A DNA stretch of 64,000 nt, from assembly GCA_963834825.1 (NCBI GenBank), contig CAWICZ010000010.1, forward strand, positions 62,001-126,000. The letters are read 5' to 3'. Both the position numbers and the translations under genes were made by a program. Below are positions 42,183-50,499 of this stretch, in pieces (positions within the stretch are counted from its first letter, which is position 1; each line of letters begins with the position of its first letter). The notes under the pieces were generated by a model that made no database searches, was not told where the DNA came from, and was given only the letters and a program-made list of their open reading frames with translations. This DNA comes from JACDAN01 sp963834825. GTDB lineage: Bacteria > Actinomycetota > Thermoleophilia > Gaiellales > Gaiellaceae.

Positions 42183-44018
42183 CTCGCGGATCCGTTCCAC
42201 GATCAGGAACGCGGCCAGCCCGACCAGACCCACGAGGATGGCGGCCTTCCAGAAGTGGACGGCCAGGATCACCAGTGCGATCAAGGCGAGGATGACCGCC
42301 GTGTGGTTGATGGTGCGCGCGAAGGTGCCGCGGAGAAACGACTCGGCGATCACGAAGGCGAGCACGAAGACGATGATCCAGGCGAGCAGGTGATCGGGAT
42401 GGGCGACCACGACCAGCGCGACGAGCCCGATGAGAAGCGCGCTCAGGCTGAGCGCAGCCCACAACTCGGAGGCCCGACCGAATCGCATCTCAGGCGTGGT
42501 CGTCGGCACCGCGGCCTTCCGGATGTGCGCGCGCGGATCGAGACGCTCCCCTCGCCGATACGCGTCGAGCTGACGTGAGACCCCCTCCGAGATCGCCTCG
42601 ACCTCGGACAGCTCACGGCGGAGCCCCTTGACCTCGCTCGCCACTCCCTCGACACGGAGCGCGAGTCTCGAATGCTGCTGCTCGAGATGCGGACTTCCCT
42701 CCATGCTCAGGAGCTCGACGCCGAGGCGCTGAAGCTCGTCCGCGCGCTTCGGAATGACCTGCGCGAGCTCGTCGCGCCTCGCGTCCACGCGGCTCTGCTC
42801 CTCCTCGAGTAGGGGGAGCTCCTCGGGCGGCGGGGGGACCTTGTCGAGCTCTGCGAAGCCGAGCGGGTCGTACCAGCCGGCTCGCACGGAGCCGTCTCGG
42901 TTGTACATCGGCCCGGCAGGCGCGTTCTCGCCCGAGATGGGATCCTGCGCGTAGAGCCCCCACAGGCCGCGGTAGGCGTGCACCCACGGGGTCTTCTCGT
43001 CGATCACCATCGGCGTCCACTCGCGCTCCTGGCCGGGGCCGACCGCGAGCCCGTCGCCTCGTGCGTAGTCGACGAACGGGATGCGCAGCCCGCTGTCGAC
43101 GTCGCTCCCCTGGCCGAGCGTGTCACGCCAGAATCGCTCAGCGGCCGCCAGGAAGTTGGTAATCCGCCGCGGGACCGGGAGCGGCACCTCTGCCATGTAC
43201 TCGCCGGCGACGAAGTACGACGCGTGTGATCCCGCGCCGGCGAACACAACCGGATGCCGGCCTTCGAGGGTCAGGTCGCCGGGGTCGTCGTAGCGGCGGC
43301 GCAGGTCGGCGCCGTGGAAGTCGTGGGACGCGTAGGCGAACCACTCGGGAAAGAGCGTGCCCTCGGACTCGTAGAGATAGACGGCGACCATCTCCCAGTC
43401 CGACTCGTGGTCGTTCACGCCGTGGAACCCCGAGCGCCAGTTGTTGTAGGCGAAGAAGAACCAGTACTGGCAGATCGTCCAGCCGCCGTGGCGGACCACG
43501 CGGCCGTGGTACACGTAGCGTTCGTCTCGCTCCCGAAGCTCGGCGTACTTGAGCTCCGCCGCGGCGGCAGTCGCCCCGGGCACGCGCCCGCGAAGGAGCA
43601 ACGTGGCGGAGAAGATCGCGTCGCCCAGCCGGGGCAACAGCCCTCCGCGCGCGAGGCGCCCCACGCCGGCGCGAAACCTGCGCTCCTGGCCCCGCTCGAG
43701 CCGGCGGGCCTCGGTGATCGCCTTCGTGCTTTCGCCGAGGCCGAGCCGACCAATGAATCGGAGGTAGAAGAGCGAGCCGAACGCCGCCGCTCGTGACTCG
43801 ACGAGCTGCTCCATCGTCAGCTCGCCCTCCGGGATCTCCTCTTCATCGCGGTCGTCCGGGTGGTACAGCCAAAGGCTGCAGGAGCGCACGTACGGCTCCA
43901 CGTCCATGGGGAAGAACTGCTCGCCGCTCGTGTAGCGCACGATCGGCTCGTACGCCCGCAGGAGCTCGAGGTCAGTTGCTGTCGAGGGGGTTCCGAGTTC
44001 GCTGAGTGAGGTCGGCAT
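42171..44018 (-). CDS. Vps62-like protein with C-terminal helices
   Basis: A protein of about 615 residues. Residues 25-420 resemble the Vps62/DUF946 group: YEPIVRYTSGEQFFPMDVEP at the start, YWFFFAYNNWRSGFHGVNDH followed by ESDWEMVAV, and later VVFAGAGSHASYF. A coiled coil (about 425-510, EEEQSRVDARRDELAQVIPK) follows. Four hydrophobic segments lie after residue 530. Biochemical role unknown; the family contains carbohydrate- or membrane-associated proteins. Its start overlaps the end of the 150-residue membrane gene, so the two are coupled. Confidence 0.65.
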   Translation of the reverse strand: MPTSLSELGTPSTATDLELLRAYEPIVRYTSGEQFFPMDVEPYVRSCSLWLYHPDDRDEEEIPEGELTMEQLVESRAAAFGSLFYLRFIGRLGLGESTKAITEARRLERGQERRFRAGVGRLARGGLLPRLGDAIFSATLLLRGRVPGATAAAAELKYAELRERDERYVYHGRVVRHGGWTICQYWFFFAYNNWRSGFHGVNDHESDWEMVAVYLYESEGTLFPEWFAYASHDFHGADLRRRYDDPGDLTLEGRHPVVFAGAGSHASYFVAGEYMAEVPLPVPRRITNFLAAAERFWRDTLGQGSDVDSGLRIPFVDYARGDGLAVGPGQEREWTPMVIDEKTPWVHAYRGLWGLYAQDPISGENAPAGPMYNRDGSVRAGWYDPLGFAELDKVPPPPEELPLLEEEQSRVDARRDELAQVIPKRADELQRLGVELLSMEGSPHLEQQHSRLALRVEGVASEVKGLRRELSEVEAISEGVSRQLDAYRRGERLDPRAHIRKAAVPTTTPEMRFGRASELWAALSLSALLIGLVALVVVAHPDHLLAWIIVFVLAFVIAESFLRGTFARTINHTAVILALIALVILAVHFWKAAILVGLVGLAAFLIVERIRELRT

Positions 44019-44424
44019 TGGCGGGGGGTCGGATTCCAAACGCGACCTGGACGTCGCGGGGAGTAAGGGCGAAGACGATGAAGGTGTTCAGCGCCATGCG
44101 GCCGTAGCGCGGGTCTCCGAACGAAAAGTGGCGAAGGATCTGGATCGTCAGGCCGACCACGGCCACCGTCATGAACAGCTTCCATGCCCACGGTCGCATG
44201 CGTAGCGCTCCGAAGGTGATGGCGACGGCGAGGAGCCCGAGCCCGATCGAAACGCACCCGTCGAAGATCTTGTCCGTGTCACCGCCGGCGTCGCTAAGTG
44301 TCAGCACGCCGTCCACGATCAGGTAGGCGGCCGCGAGGACCGCCAACGCGGCAACGATCGTGACGGCGGTCGGCCGTCCCGCGCTCGTCGCCGGAGTGAT
44401 CGGGGAGACCGCGGGCGAGGCCAC
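43972..44424 (-). CDS. Four-helix membrane protein
   Basis: A 150-residue protein with hydrophobic segments at about 20-43, 55-73, 78-97 and 108-123. It starts after a Pro/Thr-rich head and ends in a polar tail (RPPANADLTQRTRNPLDSN). The tail overlaps the Vps62-like gene start by about 47 bases. No family recognised with confidence; the layout resembles small DUF2127-type proteins. Confidence 0.55.
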   Translation of the reverse strand: MASPAVSPITPATSAGRPTAVTIVAALAVLAAAYLIVDGVLTLSDAGGDTDKIFDGCVSIGLGLLAVAITFGALRMRPWAWKLFMTVAVVGLTIQILRHFSFGDPRYGRMALNTFIVFALTPRDVQVAFGIRPPANADLTQRTRNPLDSN

Positions 44425-44429
44425 GGCGG

Positions 44430-44654
44430 CTAAGCGATACCCGCGCCGGTGGTGAAGTAGCGCAGGGCAGTGCCCGTCTTCGTCTGCGCGTCGCCCTCCG
44501 TGTCGATCCCCCGCCGGCGGAGGAGCTCGACGAAGGCGTCATTCGCCTTCCCCGCGTCGGCAGGGTCGGCCTTCCACGGACAGCTCGACCAGGTCCGAGT
44601 CGTCTAGGAAGGACCGCACTCCTCGATGGTCACCTCGTACTCGAAGCCCGTCAC
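44430..44654 (-). pseudogene. Broken small gene, unknown
   Basis: A GTG at 44654 behind a strong GGGAGGTG site opens VTGFEYEVTIEECGP. The continuation FLDDSDLVELS lies in a second frame and KADPADAGKANDAFVELLRR followed by GIDTEGDAQTKTGTALRYFT in a third, ending at 44430. Joined, it would be a 75-residue soluble protein. One missing and one extra base are needed to restore it. Family not recognised. Confidence 0.45.
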
Positions 44655-44800
44655 GGCTGCACCTCCCACTTGCGCACGTCGACGGGACCGAAGAACGGCG
44701 AGCTCGTCCCAGTGCGATCGTCGAAGGCGCGTGCTCCTCGATCAGCTTCTCCTGAATGCCCGAGAAGAGCTTCCGCTTTTCGCGCTCCCCGAGACGCGAC
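44651..44800 (-). pseudogene. Possible broken small gene
   Basis: Upstream of and overlapping the previous entry. One frame reads LGEREKRKLFSGIQEKLIEE, and a neighbouring frame continues AFDDRTGTSSPFFGPVDVRK followed by WEVQP and a stop at 44651. Both pieces look protein-like and would join after one indel. Start not identified. The two broken genes follow the lipoprotein gene on the same strand. Confidence 0.3.
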
Positions 44801-44832
44801 CTCCCGGCTCTCCCCTCGATCCTGGTCGACGG

Positions 44833-45924
44833 TCAGCGTTCGCCCGAGCAGATGTCCCAGTCCTGAAGCACGCCCGTCGCCACGGCGCCCTCGATGTCGC
44901 CGGTGAAGCCCGAGCTTCTGACTCGGTCGCGGGTTACGGCCGGCCCGGCCTCCCCCTCGGCGTGAATCGTCCCGGTTGCCATCTCCGGGCACTGATTCGC
45001 GGGCACGAACGCGAACCCGACCTCGAGCAGCCGCTTGTGGTCCCGGGTGACCGTGAAGCACACCTCGCCGCGTTGTGCAGTTGAGCCGACGTAGCGGATG
45101 CCGCGCCGCTTGCAGATCTTCGACGACGACTGAGTCTCCGGAAACGGCTCCGGGCTCATGTCCGGTGCCGGTTCGAGCCTTGCTGGTTGCCGCGCGAGGG
45201 CGTTCCAAGCCAGCACGTTGTCGAAGAGGATGTCCGTGCCGGCTTGGCTCGTCTCGGCGGTCAGGCCGATCGCCGGGAAGCGATCCGGCCCGCCGGAGTC
45301 CCGAGCTTCGGCGATCTTCTTCCCGTCCACGTGGAGGACGAGTGTGGAGCGACCATTGCGTGCAACGCACTCGCCTCGGATGCGGTTGGTCGCGCCGTAG
45401 CCGCCGAAGTCGCCGTCTCCCTCGGCCAGGGTCACCAGTCCATCTTCACTCTGATCGTCGCGAAGGATTCCGTAGTGGTCTTCCGGCGTAAGCACGAACT
45501 TGTAGGCGAACTCGAGGCGATCCGAGTCAGCCCCGGCTCCCCAGCAGGCGACACCGTGGAACTCGTACTCGTCGGGCTGGCCCGAGCTATACGGCCCAGC
45601 GCGCTCGGTCGCATCCGCCTCAACGCTGACCGCCTCGACACCCGATCCGAAGCTGAGCCGGGCGTCCCGTGGACCAGGAGCCTTCATGAGGAGGCGATAG
45701 CCGCCGTCCGCGTAGTCGAGCAGGACGTCGTCGTCGTTGTCCATCGACCATCCGCTCGCGGGATCCCTGAAGTCGTCCTCGACATAGGTGCCGGGCGGCC
45801 CAGCCGAGCTGCCTGCCGAGCTTCCGTCAGAGCTCGAGTCGGAGTTCGAGTCGGAGCTTCCACCGCAGCCGCAGACCAGGAGCGTGGCGATGGCCATACC
45901 GGCAAGCGCAGATGACGGCTTCAA
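44833..45924 (-). CDS. Secreted lipoprotein, unknown function
   Basis: A 363-residue protein with a lipoprotein signal: KPSSALAGMAIATLLVCGC, the Cys after VCG being the likely lipidation site. A Ser/Asp/Gly linker follows (about 22-45). The middle part, DDFRDPASGWSMDNDDDVLL...YADGGYRLLMKAP, resembles the beta-sandwich laminin-G/DUF1080-like domain. The C-terminal 100 residues hold four Cys and are extracellular. The start is TTG at 45924, though an internal ATG at the tenth codon is possible. A candidate promoter lies immediately upstream. Confidence 0.65.
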   Translation of the reverse strand: MKPSSALAGMAIATLLVCGCGGSSDSNSDSSSDGSSAGSSAGPPGTYVEDDFRDPASGWSMDNDDDVLLDYADGGYRLLMKAPGPRDARLSFGSGVEAVSVEADATERAGPYSSGQPDEYEFHGVACWGAGADSDRLEFAYKFVLTPEDHYGILRDDQSEDGLVTLAEGDGDFGGYGATNRIRGECVARNGRSTLVLHVDGKKIAEARDSGGPDRFPAIGLTAETSQAGTDILFDNVLAWNALARQPARLEPAPDMSPEPFPETQSSSKICKRRGIRYVGSTAQRGEVCFTVTRDHKRLLEVGFAFVPANQCPEMATGTIHAEGEAGPAVTRDRVRSSGFTGDIEGAVATGVLQDWDICSGER

Positions 45925-45933
45925 GAACTTGAA

Positions 45934-45962
45934 TCAAATGCCCCTTTGCTCGCGCTTGTCAA
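45934..45962 (-). promoter_or_regulatory. Candidate promoter of the lipoprotein gene
   Basis: On the minus strand TTGACA (45957-45962), 17 bases, then ATTTGA (45934-45939), ending nine bases before the TTG start. If used, the mRNA would be nearly leaderless, or translation would begin at the downstream ATG. Confidence 0.4.
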
Positions 45963-46058
45963 CGGACGTTATGGTCCGCCGCCGCCGACAGCGCAGCGAA
46001 CTCGGTGCAGCAGACGATCCTCCGTGCCTACCGGCTCGAACCGCGCTGACGACCGGCG

Positions 46059-46367
46059 CTACGCCGGCAGCTTGGCGGCGATGACGTCCGCCTGCTGGAT
46101 GTCGGGAGGCCGCGCGAGCAGCTCGTCCGCCTGGGCCATCAGCGCCTCGGCCACGCGGCCCGACAGGTGAGCCTGGCGACCCGAGTCGTCCGGGAAGACG
46201 TCGAAGATCGCGAACTGCGAGTTGCTCAGCCGGACTGCGAACCAGGCCGTGGTATCCGGCTCATCTTCCGCGAGCGCGCGACCGGCCTCGAGAAAGCTCG
46301 CGACCTCTTCTTCCTTACCCGGCTTCGCTTCGAGCGGGACCCAGAGCCCCTTTGTGACCGTCGGCAT
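46059..46367 (-). CDS. ABM-fold monooxygenase-like protein
   Basis: A 102-residue dimeric ferredoxin-like protein of the antibiotic biosynthesis monooxygenase superfamily: LWVPLEAKPGKEEEVASFLE, TAWFAVRLSNSQFAIFDVFP and the helix GRVAEALMAQADELL. AAAGGAG precedes the ATG at 46367; the longer upstream start is less likely. Members are heme-degrading or quinol-oxidising enzymes, or catalytically silent. Divergent from the secreted CHRD protein. Confidence 0.8.
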   Translation of the reverse strand: MPTVTKGLWVPLEAKPGKEEEVASFLEAGRALAEDEPDTTAWFAVRLSNSQFAIFDVFPDDSGRQAHLSGRVAEALMAQADELLARPPDIQQADVIAAKLPA

Positions 46368-46510
46368 GACGTCTCCTTTCCGTCGAGGGAGTGACGCGTG
46401 CACTCATCCTATGAATCGGCGGCGAAGCGCGGCCCAACGCCGCGCGAGGTGCGAACGCTCGGGCGACGGGGCATAACTGGAGGCGGGAGCAAAACGCAGG
46501 GAGGTCTGAC

Positions 46511-47332
46511 GTGAAGCGTCTGTTCATCGCGACCGTTGCCGCAGTTCCGGTGCTGTTCGCCGGCGCCTCGGCAGCCGCGCAAGGCCAGGAGGCGCGGACC
46601 GTCGCACCACCGAGCAAGATCACCATCTGTCACGACACCGGTTCGGGCTCGAATCCATGGCGGCGGATCAGCGTCCCCGGTCGAGCCGTCACAAGCCCGA
46701 AGTCGACGTCCGGCCGCCTCCTTCGTGGCCATCTCCGTCACACCGGAGACGCGGTCGTCGTCGGGACCGCCGCGTGCCCGGCGGCCGCGCTGACTCCGCC
46801 CAAGACCAATGCACCGGCCACCAGGATCACGATCTGCCACAACACGGGCTCGACGAGCAACCCGTTCCGGCGGATCACGATCTCGAGCCGTGCCGTGACG
46901 AATCCGAGCTCGTTGTCCGGCATCGTCCTCCGCGTCCACCTTCGCCACGCCGGAGATCTCGTGATGCCCGGATCAGCGGCCTGCCCGACCACTGCTCCCA
47001 ACGAGGTCAAGCTCACGGCAGGCCTGCGCCCGGTCCAGGGCGGAACCGGGTCGGGTGCCGCGACGATCACGATCCAGCTCGCACGGATGAGGCTCTGCTA
47101 CGCGCTGACCGTCCGCGGCCTCACGGACGTGACGGCAGCGCACATCCATCGCGTCGCGACCGAGGCCGTCGTCGTTCCGCTGACGGCCCCGACGAACCGC
47201 ACGTCCAGCGGCTGCACCATCGTCGAGAAGGCGCTGCTGGAGGAGATCGCTCGGAGCCCGGGCGCGTTCTACGTGAACGTCCACACATCGACGTTCCCGA
47301 ACGGCCAGGTTCAGGGCAGGCTCAGCAAGTAA
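46511..47332 (+). CDS. Secreted protein: two repeats plus CHRD
   Basis: A 273-residue exported protein. The signal peptide is MKRLFIATVAAVPVLFAGAS with cleavage after an AAA-type site. Two tandem domains follow (about 36-90 and 104-160), each reading ITICHDTGS/ITICHNTGS...RRI...LR-HLRHTGD/HAGD...ACP. Each has two Cys that may pair. The last 110 residues are a CHRD domain (AHIHRVATEAVVVPL...GAFYVNVHTSTFPNGQVQGR), a beta-sandwich typical of extracellular proteins. Likely on or outside the cell; ligand unknown. Confidence 0.8.
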   Translation: MKRLFIATVAAVPVLFAGASAAAQGQEARTVAPPSKITICHDTGSGSNPWRRISVPGRAVTSPKSTSGRLLRGHLRHTGDAVVVGTAACPAAALTPPKTNAPATRITICHNTGSTSNPFRRITISSRAVTNPSSLSGIVLRVHLRHAGDLVMPGSAACPTTAPNEVKLTAGLRPVQGGTGSGAATITIQLARMRLCYALTVRGLTDVTAAHIHRVATEAVVVPLTAPTNRTSSGCTIVEKALLEEIARSPGAFYVNVHTSTFPNGQVQGRLSK

Positions 47333-47346
47333 CGAGGAGAGATGCT

Positions 47347-47877
47347 GTGGGCAAGCTGATCCTCTCGACAACCATGACGGTCGACAGCGTCATCTCCGTC
47401 GCCGACTGGTACGTCTCCGAAGGGGAACACGATCGGGCGAGTCGTGACCAGTTCGACGGAGCTGCGGGAATGGTGCTCGGGCGGAAGACCTACGAGGGGC
47501 TGGCGGAGTACTGGGCGCCCAGCACGGGCGAATGGGCCGATCGGCTCAACCCGATGCCGAAGTTCGTCGCCTCACGCACGCTGCAGGAGCCACTGACTTG
47601 GAACGCCACGTTGATCGAGGGCGACGTCACGGACGGCGTATCGAAGCTCAAGGACGAGCTCGACGGCGACCTGATCATGATCGGACCGGGCGAGCTTGCG
47701 CGCCACCTGGTGACGAACGGGCTGGTCGACGAGCTCCGGTTCTGGGTCCATCCAGTCGTGTGGGGACCCGGCGAGCGGCCGTTTCACAGCCACGAGTACG
47801 TTCGGCTGGAGCTTCTCGACTCGACCACGTTCGATTCTGGAGTCATGCTCATGCGCTACCAGCCCGCCCAGAGCTAG
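47347..47877 (+). CDS. Dihydrofolate reductase-like (RibD_C) protein
   Basis: A 176-residue protein from the GTG at 47347, with GAGGAGA upstream. It begins KLILSTTMTVDSVISVADWY, has the NADPH-binding GMVLGRKTYEGLAEYW and the RibD C-terminal pattern LIMIGPGELARHLVTNGLVD ELRFWVHPVVWG. Such YyaP/YwjB-like proteins are presumed reductases of unknown substrate. It follows the CHRD gene by 14 bases on the same strand. Confidence 0.85.
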   Translation: MGKLILSTTMTVDSVISVADWYVSEGEHDRASRDQFDGAAGMVLGRKTYEGLAEYWAPSTGEWADRLNPMPKFVASRTLQEPLTWNATLIEGDVTDGVSKLKDELDGDLIMIGPGELARHLVTNGLVDELRFWVHPVVWGPGERPFHSHEYVRLELLDSTTFDSGVMLMRYQPAQS

Positions 47878-47919
47878 CAGTCCGCGCGCTCAACTGGCGA
47901 CAAACCGGTACAACCAGTG

Positions 47920-48231
47920 GTGATGGCAGACGAGGATCAGCTTCGCGTCATCGACAACCCGTCTCGACGACGCTACGAGCTGCACCTGGGCGAAACCATC
48001 GCCGGCTTCATCGCCTACGACATCGAGCCGGGCGCCGTGGTGTTGATCCACACCGACGTCGACCGCGCCTTCGAGGGTCGCGGCTACGGCTCGCGTTTGA
48101 TTGCCGGCGCCCTGGACGACATCCGTGCGCGCGGGCTCTCGGTGGTGCCGCTCTGCCCGTTCGTCAGGTCGTACCTCGGGAAGCACCCGGAAGACGCCGA
48201 CCTCGTCGGACGCAACCGAGTGGGCAACTGA
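47920..48231 (+). CDS. GNAT-like acetyltransferase (YjdJ type)
   Basis: About 103 residues. RRYELHLGETIAGFIAYDIE leads to the acetyl-CoA-binding AFEGRGYGSRLIAGALDDIR and the short C-terminal VVPLCPFVRSYLGKHPE. This is the compact single-domain GNAT group with few assigned substrates. Two bases separate it from the start of the iron-sulfur gene, with which it is probably co-transcribed; in other genomes the two families are often adjacent or fused. Confidence 0.85.
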   Translation: MMADEDQLRVIDNPSRRRYELHLGETIAGFIAYDIEPGAVVLIHTDVDRAFEGRGYGSRLIAGALDDIRARGLSVVPLCPFVRSYLGKHPEDADLVGRNRVGN

Positions 48232-48233
48232 CG

Positions 48234-48698
48234 ATGGCCACGCAGCCCGACGAGTCGCGGCTCGGCAAGGCGTATACCGCCGACGGGGTCACCGTCTACT
48301 ACGACCGCGCGCGCTGCCGCCACTACGCCGAGTGCGTGCGCGGGCTCCGACAGGTCTTCGACCCGAGCCGCCGTCCGTGGATTCGCGCCGATCTGGCCGA
48401 GCCCGAGCTCGTCGCCGAGATCGTCCGCCGCTGCCCGACCGGCGCGCTGCACTACCGGCTCGCGAACGGCGTGCCCGAGGCGCCGCCGGAACCAACGTCG
48501 GTGCGGCGAGATCCACACGGCCCGTTGCTCGTCACTGGCGAGCTCGTCCTCGACACGCCCGACGGGGAGATTCGGGAAACCCGCGCCGCCCTGTGCCGGT
48601 GCGGTGCCACCAAGCTCGAGCCCTTCTGCGACGGCGCCTGCGGCGTCAACCAACAGAGCCCTGCGGGCACGCGCGACGAGGGCCAAACGACTGCCTGA
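48234..48698 (+). CDS. Iron-sulfur protein: Fer4_19 plus CDGSH-like
   Basis: A 154-residue two-domain protein. Residues 15-75 form the divergent single-cluster domain with Cys28, Cys34 and Cys67 (RCRHYAEC, RRCPTG). Residues 95-140 resemble a CDGSH domain: Cys121, Cys123 and Cys132 in CRCGATKLEPFCDGAC. The fourth ligand, His in C-D-G-x-H, is Cys136 here. Such proteins may carry [2Fe-2S] clusters and transfer electrons. Coupled to the GNAT gene. Confidence 0.85.
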   Translation: MATQPDESRLGKAYTADGVTVYYDRARCRHYAECVRGLRQVFDPSRRPWIRADLAEPELVAEIVRRCPTGALHYRLANGVPEAPPEPTSVRRDPHGPLLVTGELVLDTPDGEIRETRAALCRCGATKLEPFCDGACGVNQQSPAGTRDEGQTTA

Positions 48699-48803
48699 AC
48701 TCTGGTACGCCCGCCCGAGCATCCCCCGAACACGATCCTCCGGACGAAAGCCGAGGCCGAAGCGGCCGAGCACGGGCACTGACTAAGGTCCCCTCGGTTC
48801 GCT

Positions 48804-50465
48804 GTGGTTGCGGCCGACATTCATGAGCTGGAGTGGCAGTTCGACGCCCTGGACCTGCGTCCGGTCGTCCGCTGGTTGGAGGAATACGCCGCTGACGCCG
48901 GTCCCGGGACCCCGACGATCGCACGGGCCCGCACGGTCAACCAGATCGACCTCTACCTCGACACAGACGACCGGCGTTTCCACCGGGCCGGGTACACGCT
49001 CCGCATCCGCAGCGCTGCACGGCGCGTGAACCCAGAGGGCGAGGTGACGCTCAAGGCACTCGGCTCGGTGCCGACAGGAGCCGGCCCGCGCGAGCGGCGC
49101 GAGCTGTCCGAGCCGCTCGAGCGTCCGGACCCCAAGCTTCTCGGCAACGTAAACGGGCCGGTCGGCCGGCGGGTACGCGCCGTGGCGGGCAGGCGGCGGA
49201 TCGCGCCGTTGTTCGAGGTACGTACGCGTCGTCGGATCTACTCGCTCGGGTCGGCCGGGCACTCACGCGGCGAGATCGCGCTCGACGAGACATCGATCCG
49301 GCTTCCAACAGGTGGCGCGCCGGCCCGGCTTCGCCGGGTCGAGATCGAGGTCCCCGAGGGGGCTGAGGCGGCCGTCTCGCCCTTGGTCGACAGCCTGCGG
49401 GAGGCGTGCGGGCTCCAGCCCGCTGGGCTCTCCAAGTACGAAGCCGGCCTGCTGTCGGCTGGTCTCGGCGTGCCTGTCCAGGACACCTTTGGTCCGACGA
49501 CCGTCGACCCCGACGCGCCCATCGGGGCAGTCGCGCGGGCCGTGTTGCGCGGCCATTTCTCCGCGATGCTCGCGCACGAGCCCGGCACACGGCTCGGCGA
49601 CGACATCGAGGAGCTCCACGACATGCGGGTCGCGACCAGGCGGTTGCGCGCGGCCCTGTCGCTGTTCTCGGACGCCCTTCCGGCGAGCTCGGCGAAGCAC
49701 CGCGAGGAGCTCGGCTGGATCGGCGGCGCGCTCGGGGCAGTCCGCGACCTCGATGTCCAGCTCGAGCAGCTCGACGGGTGGCTGGCGGCGCTCCCCGAAG
49801 TCGATCGTGGGCCACTCGACGCGCTGCGGTCCCTGCTCGAGATGGAGCGCGCCGCCGCGCGGACCGAGATGCTCGACGCCCTCGACTCCCGGCGATACCA
49901 AGCTTTCGTCGGTCGGTTCGGACGCATGCTTCGCTCCGTGCGGACGCCGCGCTCGGGTGCCGCGGCGCAACCCGCCCGCGAGGCCGCCCCCGACCTGATC
50001 GAGTCGCGCTTCCGTCGCTTCCGCAAGGCGGCCCGACGGATCGGAGTGCACTCGGACTCCACCGCGTACCACCGGTTGCGGATCCGCGGCAAACGGTTTC
50101 GCTACGCGCTCGAGTTCCTCGCCGATCTCTACCCGGGTAACTCCCGGCCTGTGATCAAGCGCCTCGTCGAGCTCCAGGACCTCCTCGGGCTCCATCAGGA
50201 CGCGGATGTCGCGATCGCGCGGCTGCGTCGCCTCGCGGCCGAGCGAGGCGGCGAGTTGTCGCCGGCGACGATCTTCGCGATGGGCGAGGTTGCCGAGCGT
50301 TATCGACAGAGCGCGTCGGAGCTGAGAGCGCGTTTCCCGGCCGCGTACTCACGCGTGACGGGAAAGCGCTGGAGCGCGCTGAGGAAGGAGATCGAGGAGC
50401 AACGCCCGGCCCCGGCCGCCGACGCTCGCTCCGCTCCCGGCGACGCCGGCGAGGGGCCGCGATGA
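48804..50465 (+). CDS. CYTH and CHAD domain protein
   Basis: A 553-residue protein. The CYTH domain (1-200) opens with HELEWQF, the E-x-E motif followed by Gln rather than Lys, and binds triphosphates or polyphosphate through its charged tunnel. The CHAD domain (about 240-525) has paired His-containing helices: IEELHDMRVATRRLRAALSL, GAVRDLDVQLEQLDGW, YHRLRIRGKRFRYALEFLAD, LLGLHQDADVAIARLRRL. CHAD binds inorganic polyphosphate. The start is GTG; no better one is seen. It stands 34 bases before the ECF sigma gene. Confidence 0.9.
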   Translation: MVAADIHELEWQFDALDLRPVVRWLEEYAADAGPGTPTIARARTVNQIDLYLDTDDRRFHRAGYTLRIRSAARRVNPEGEVTLKALGSVPTGAGPRERRELSEPLERPDPKLLGNVNGPVGRRVRAVAGRRRIAPLFEVRTRRRIYSLGSAGHSRGEIALDETSIRLPTGGAPARLRRVEIEVPEGAEAAVSPLVDSLREACGLQPAGLSKYEAGLLSAGLGVPVQDTFGPTTVDPDAPIGAVARAVLRGHFSAMLAHEPGTRLGDDIEELHDMRVATRRLRAALSLFSDALPASSAKHREELGWIGGALGAVRDLDVQLEQLDGWLAALPEVDRGPLDALRSLLEMERAAARTEMLDALDSRRYQAFVGRFGRMLRSVRTPRSGAAAQPAREAAPDLIESRFRRFRKAARRIGVHSDSTAYHRLRIRGKRFRYALEFLADLYPGNSRPVIKRLVELQDLLGLHQDADVAIARLRRLAAERGGELSPATIFAMGEVAERYRQSASELRARFPAAYSRVTGKRWSALRKEIEEQRPAPAADARSAPGDAGEGPR

Positions 50466-50499
50466 GTTCGCTCCGCTTCGCCGGTCTAACCTCGTAGAC

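Noticed and set aside
50125..50145. ACCCGGGT in the CYTH-CHAD gene as another island palindrome
   Set aside because: Flanks read CTCTACCCGGGTAACTC, without the TTC and GAA arms, and it is inside a coding region. CTCACCCGGGAC within the epoxide hydrolases was dropped likewise.
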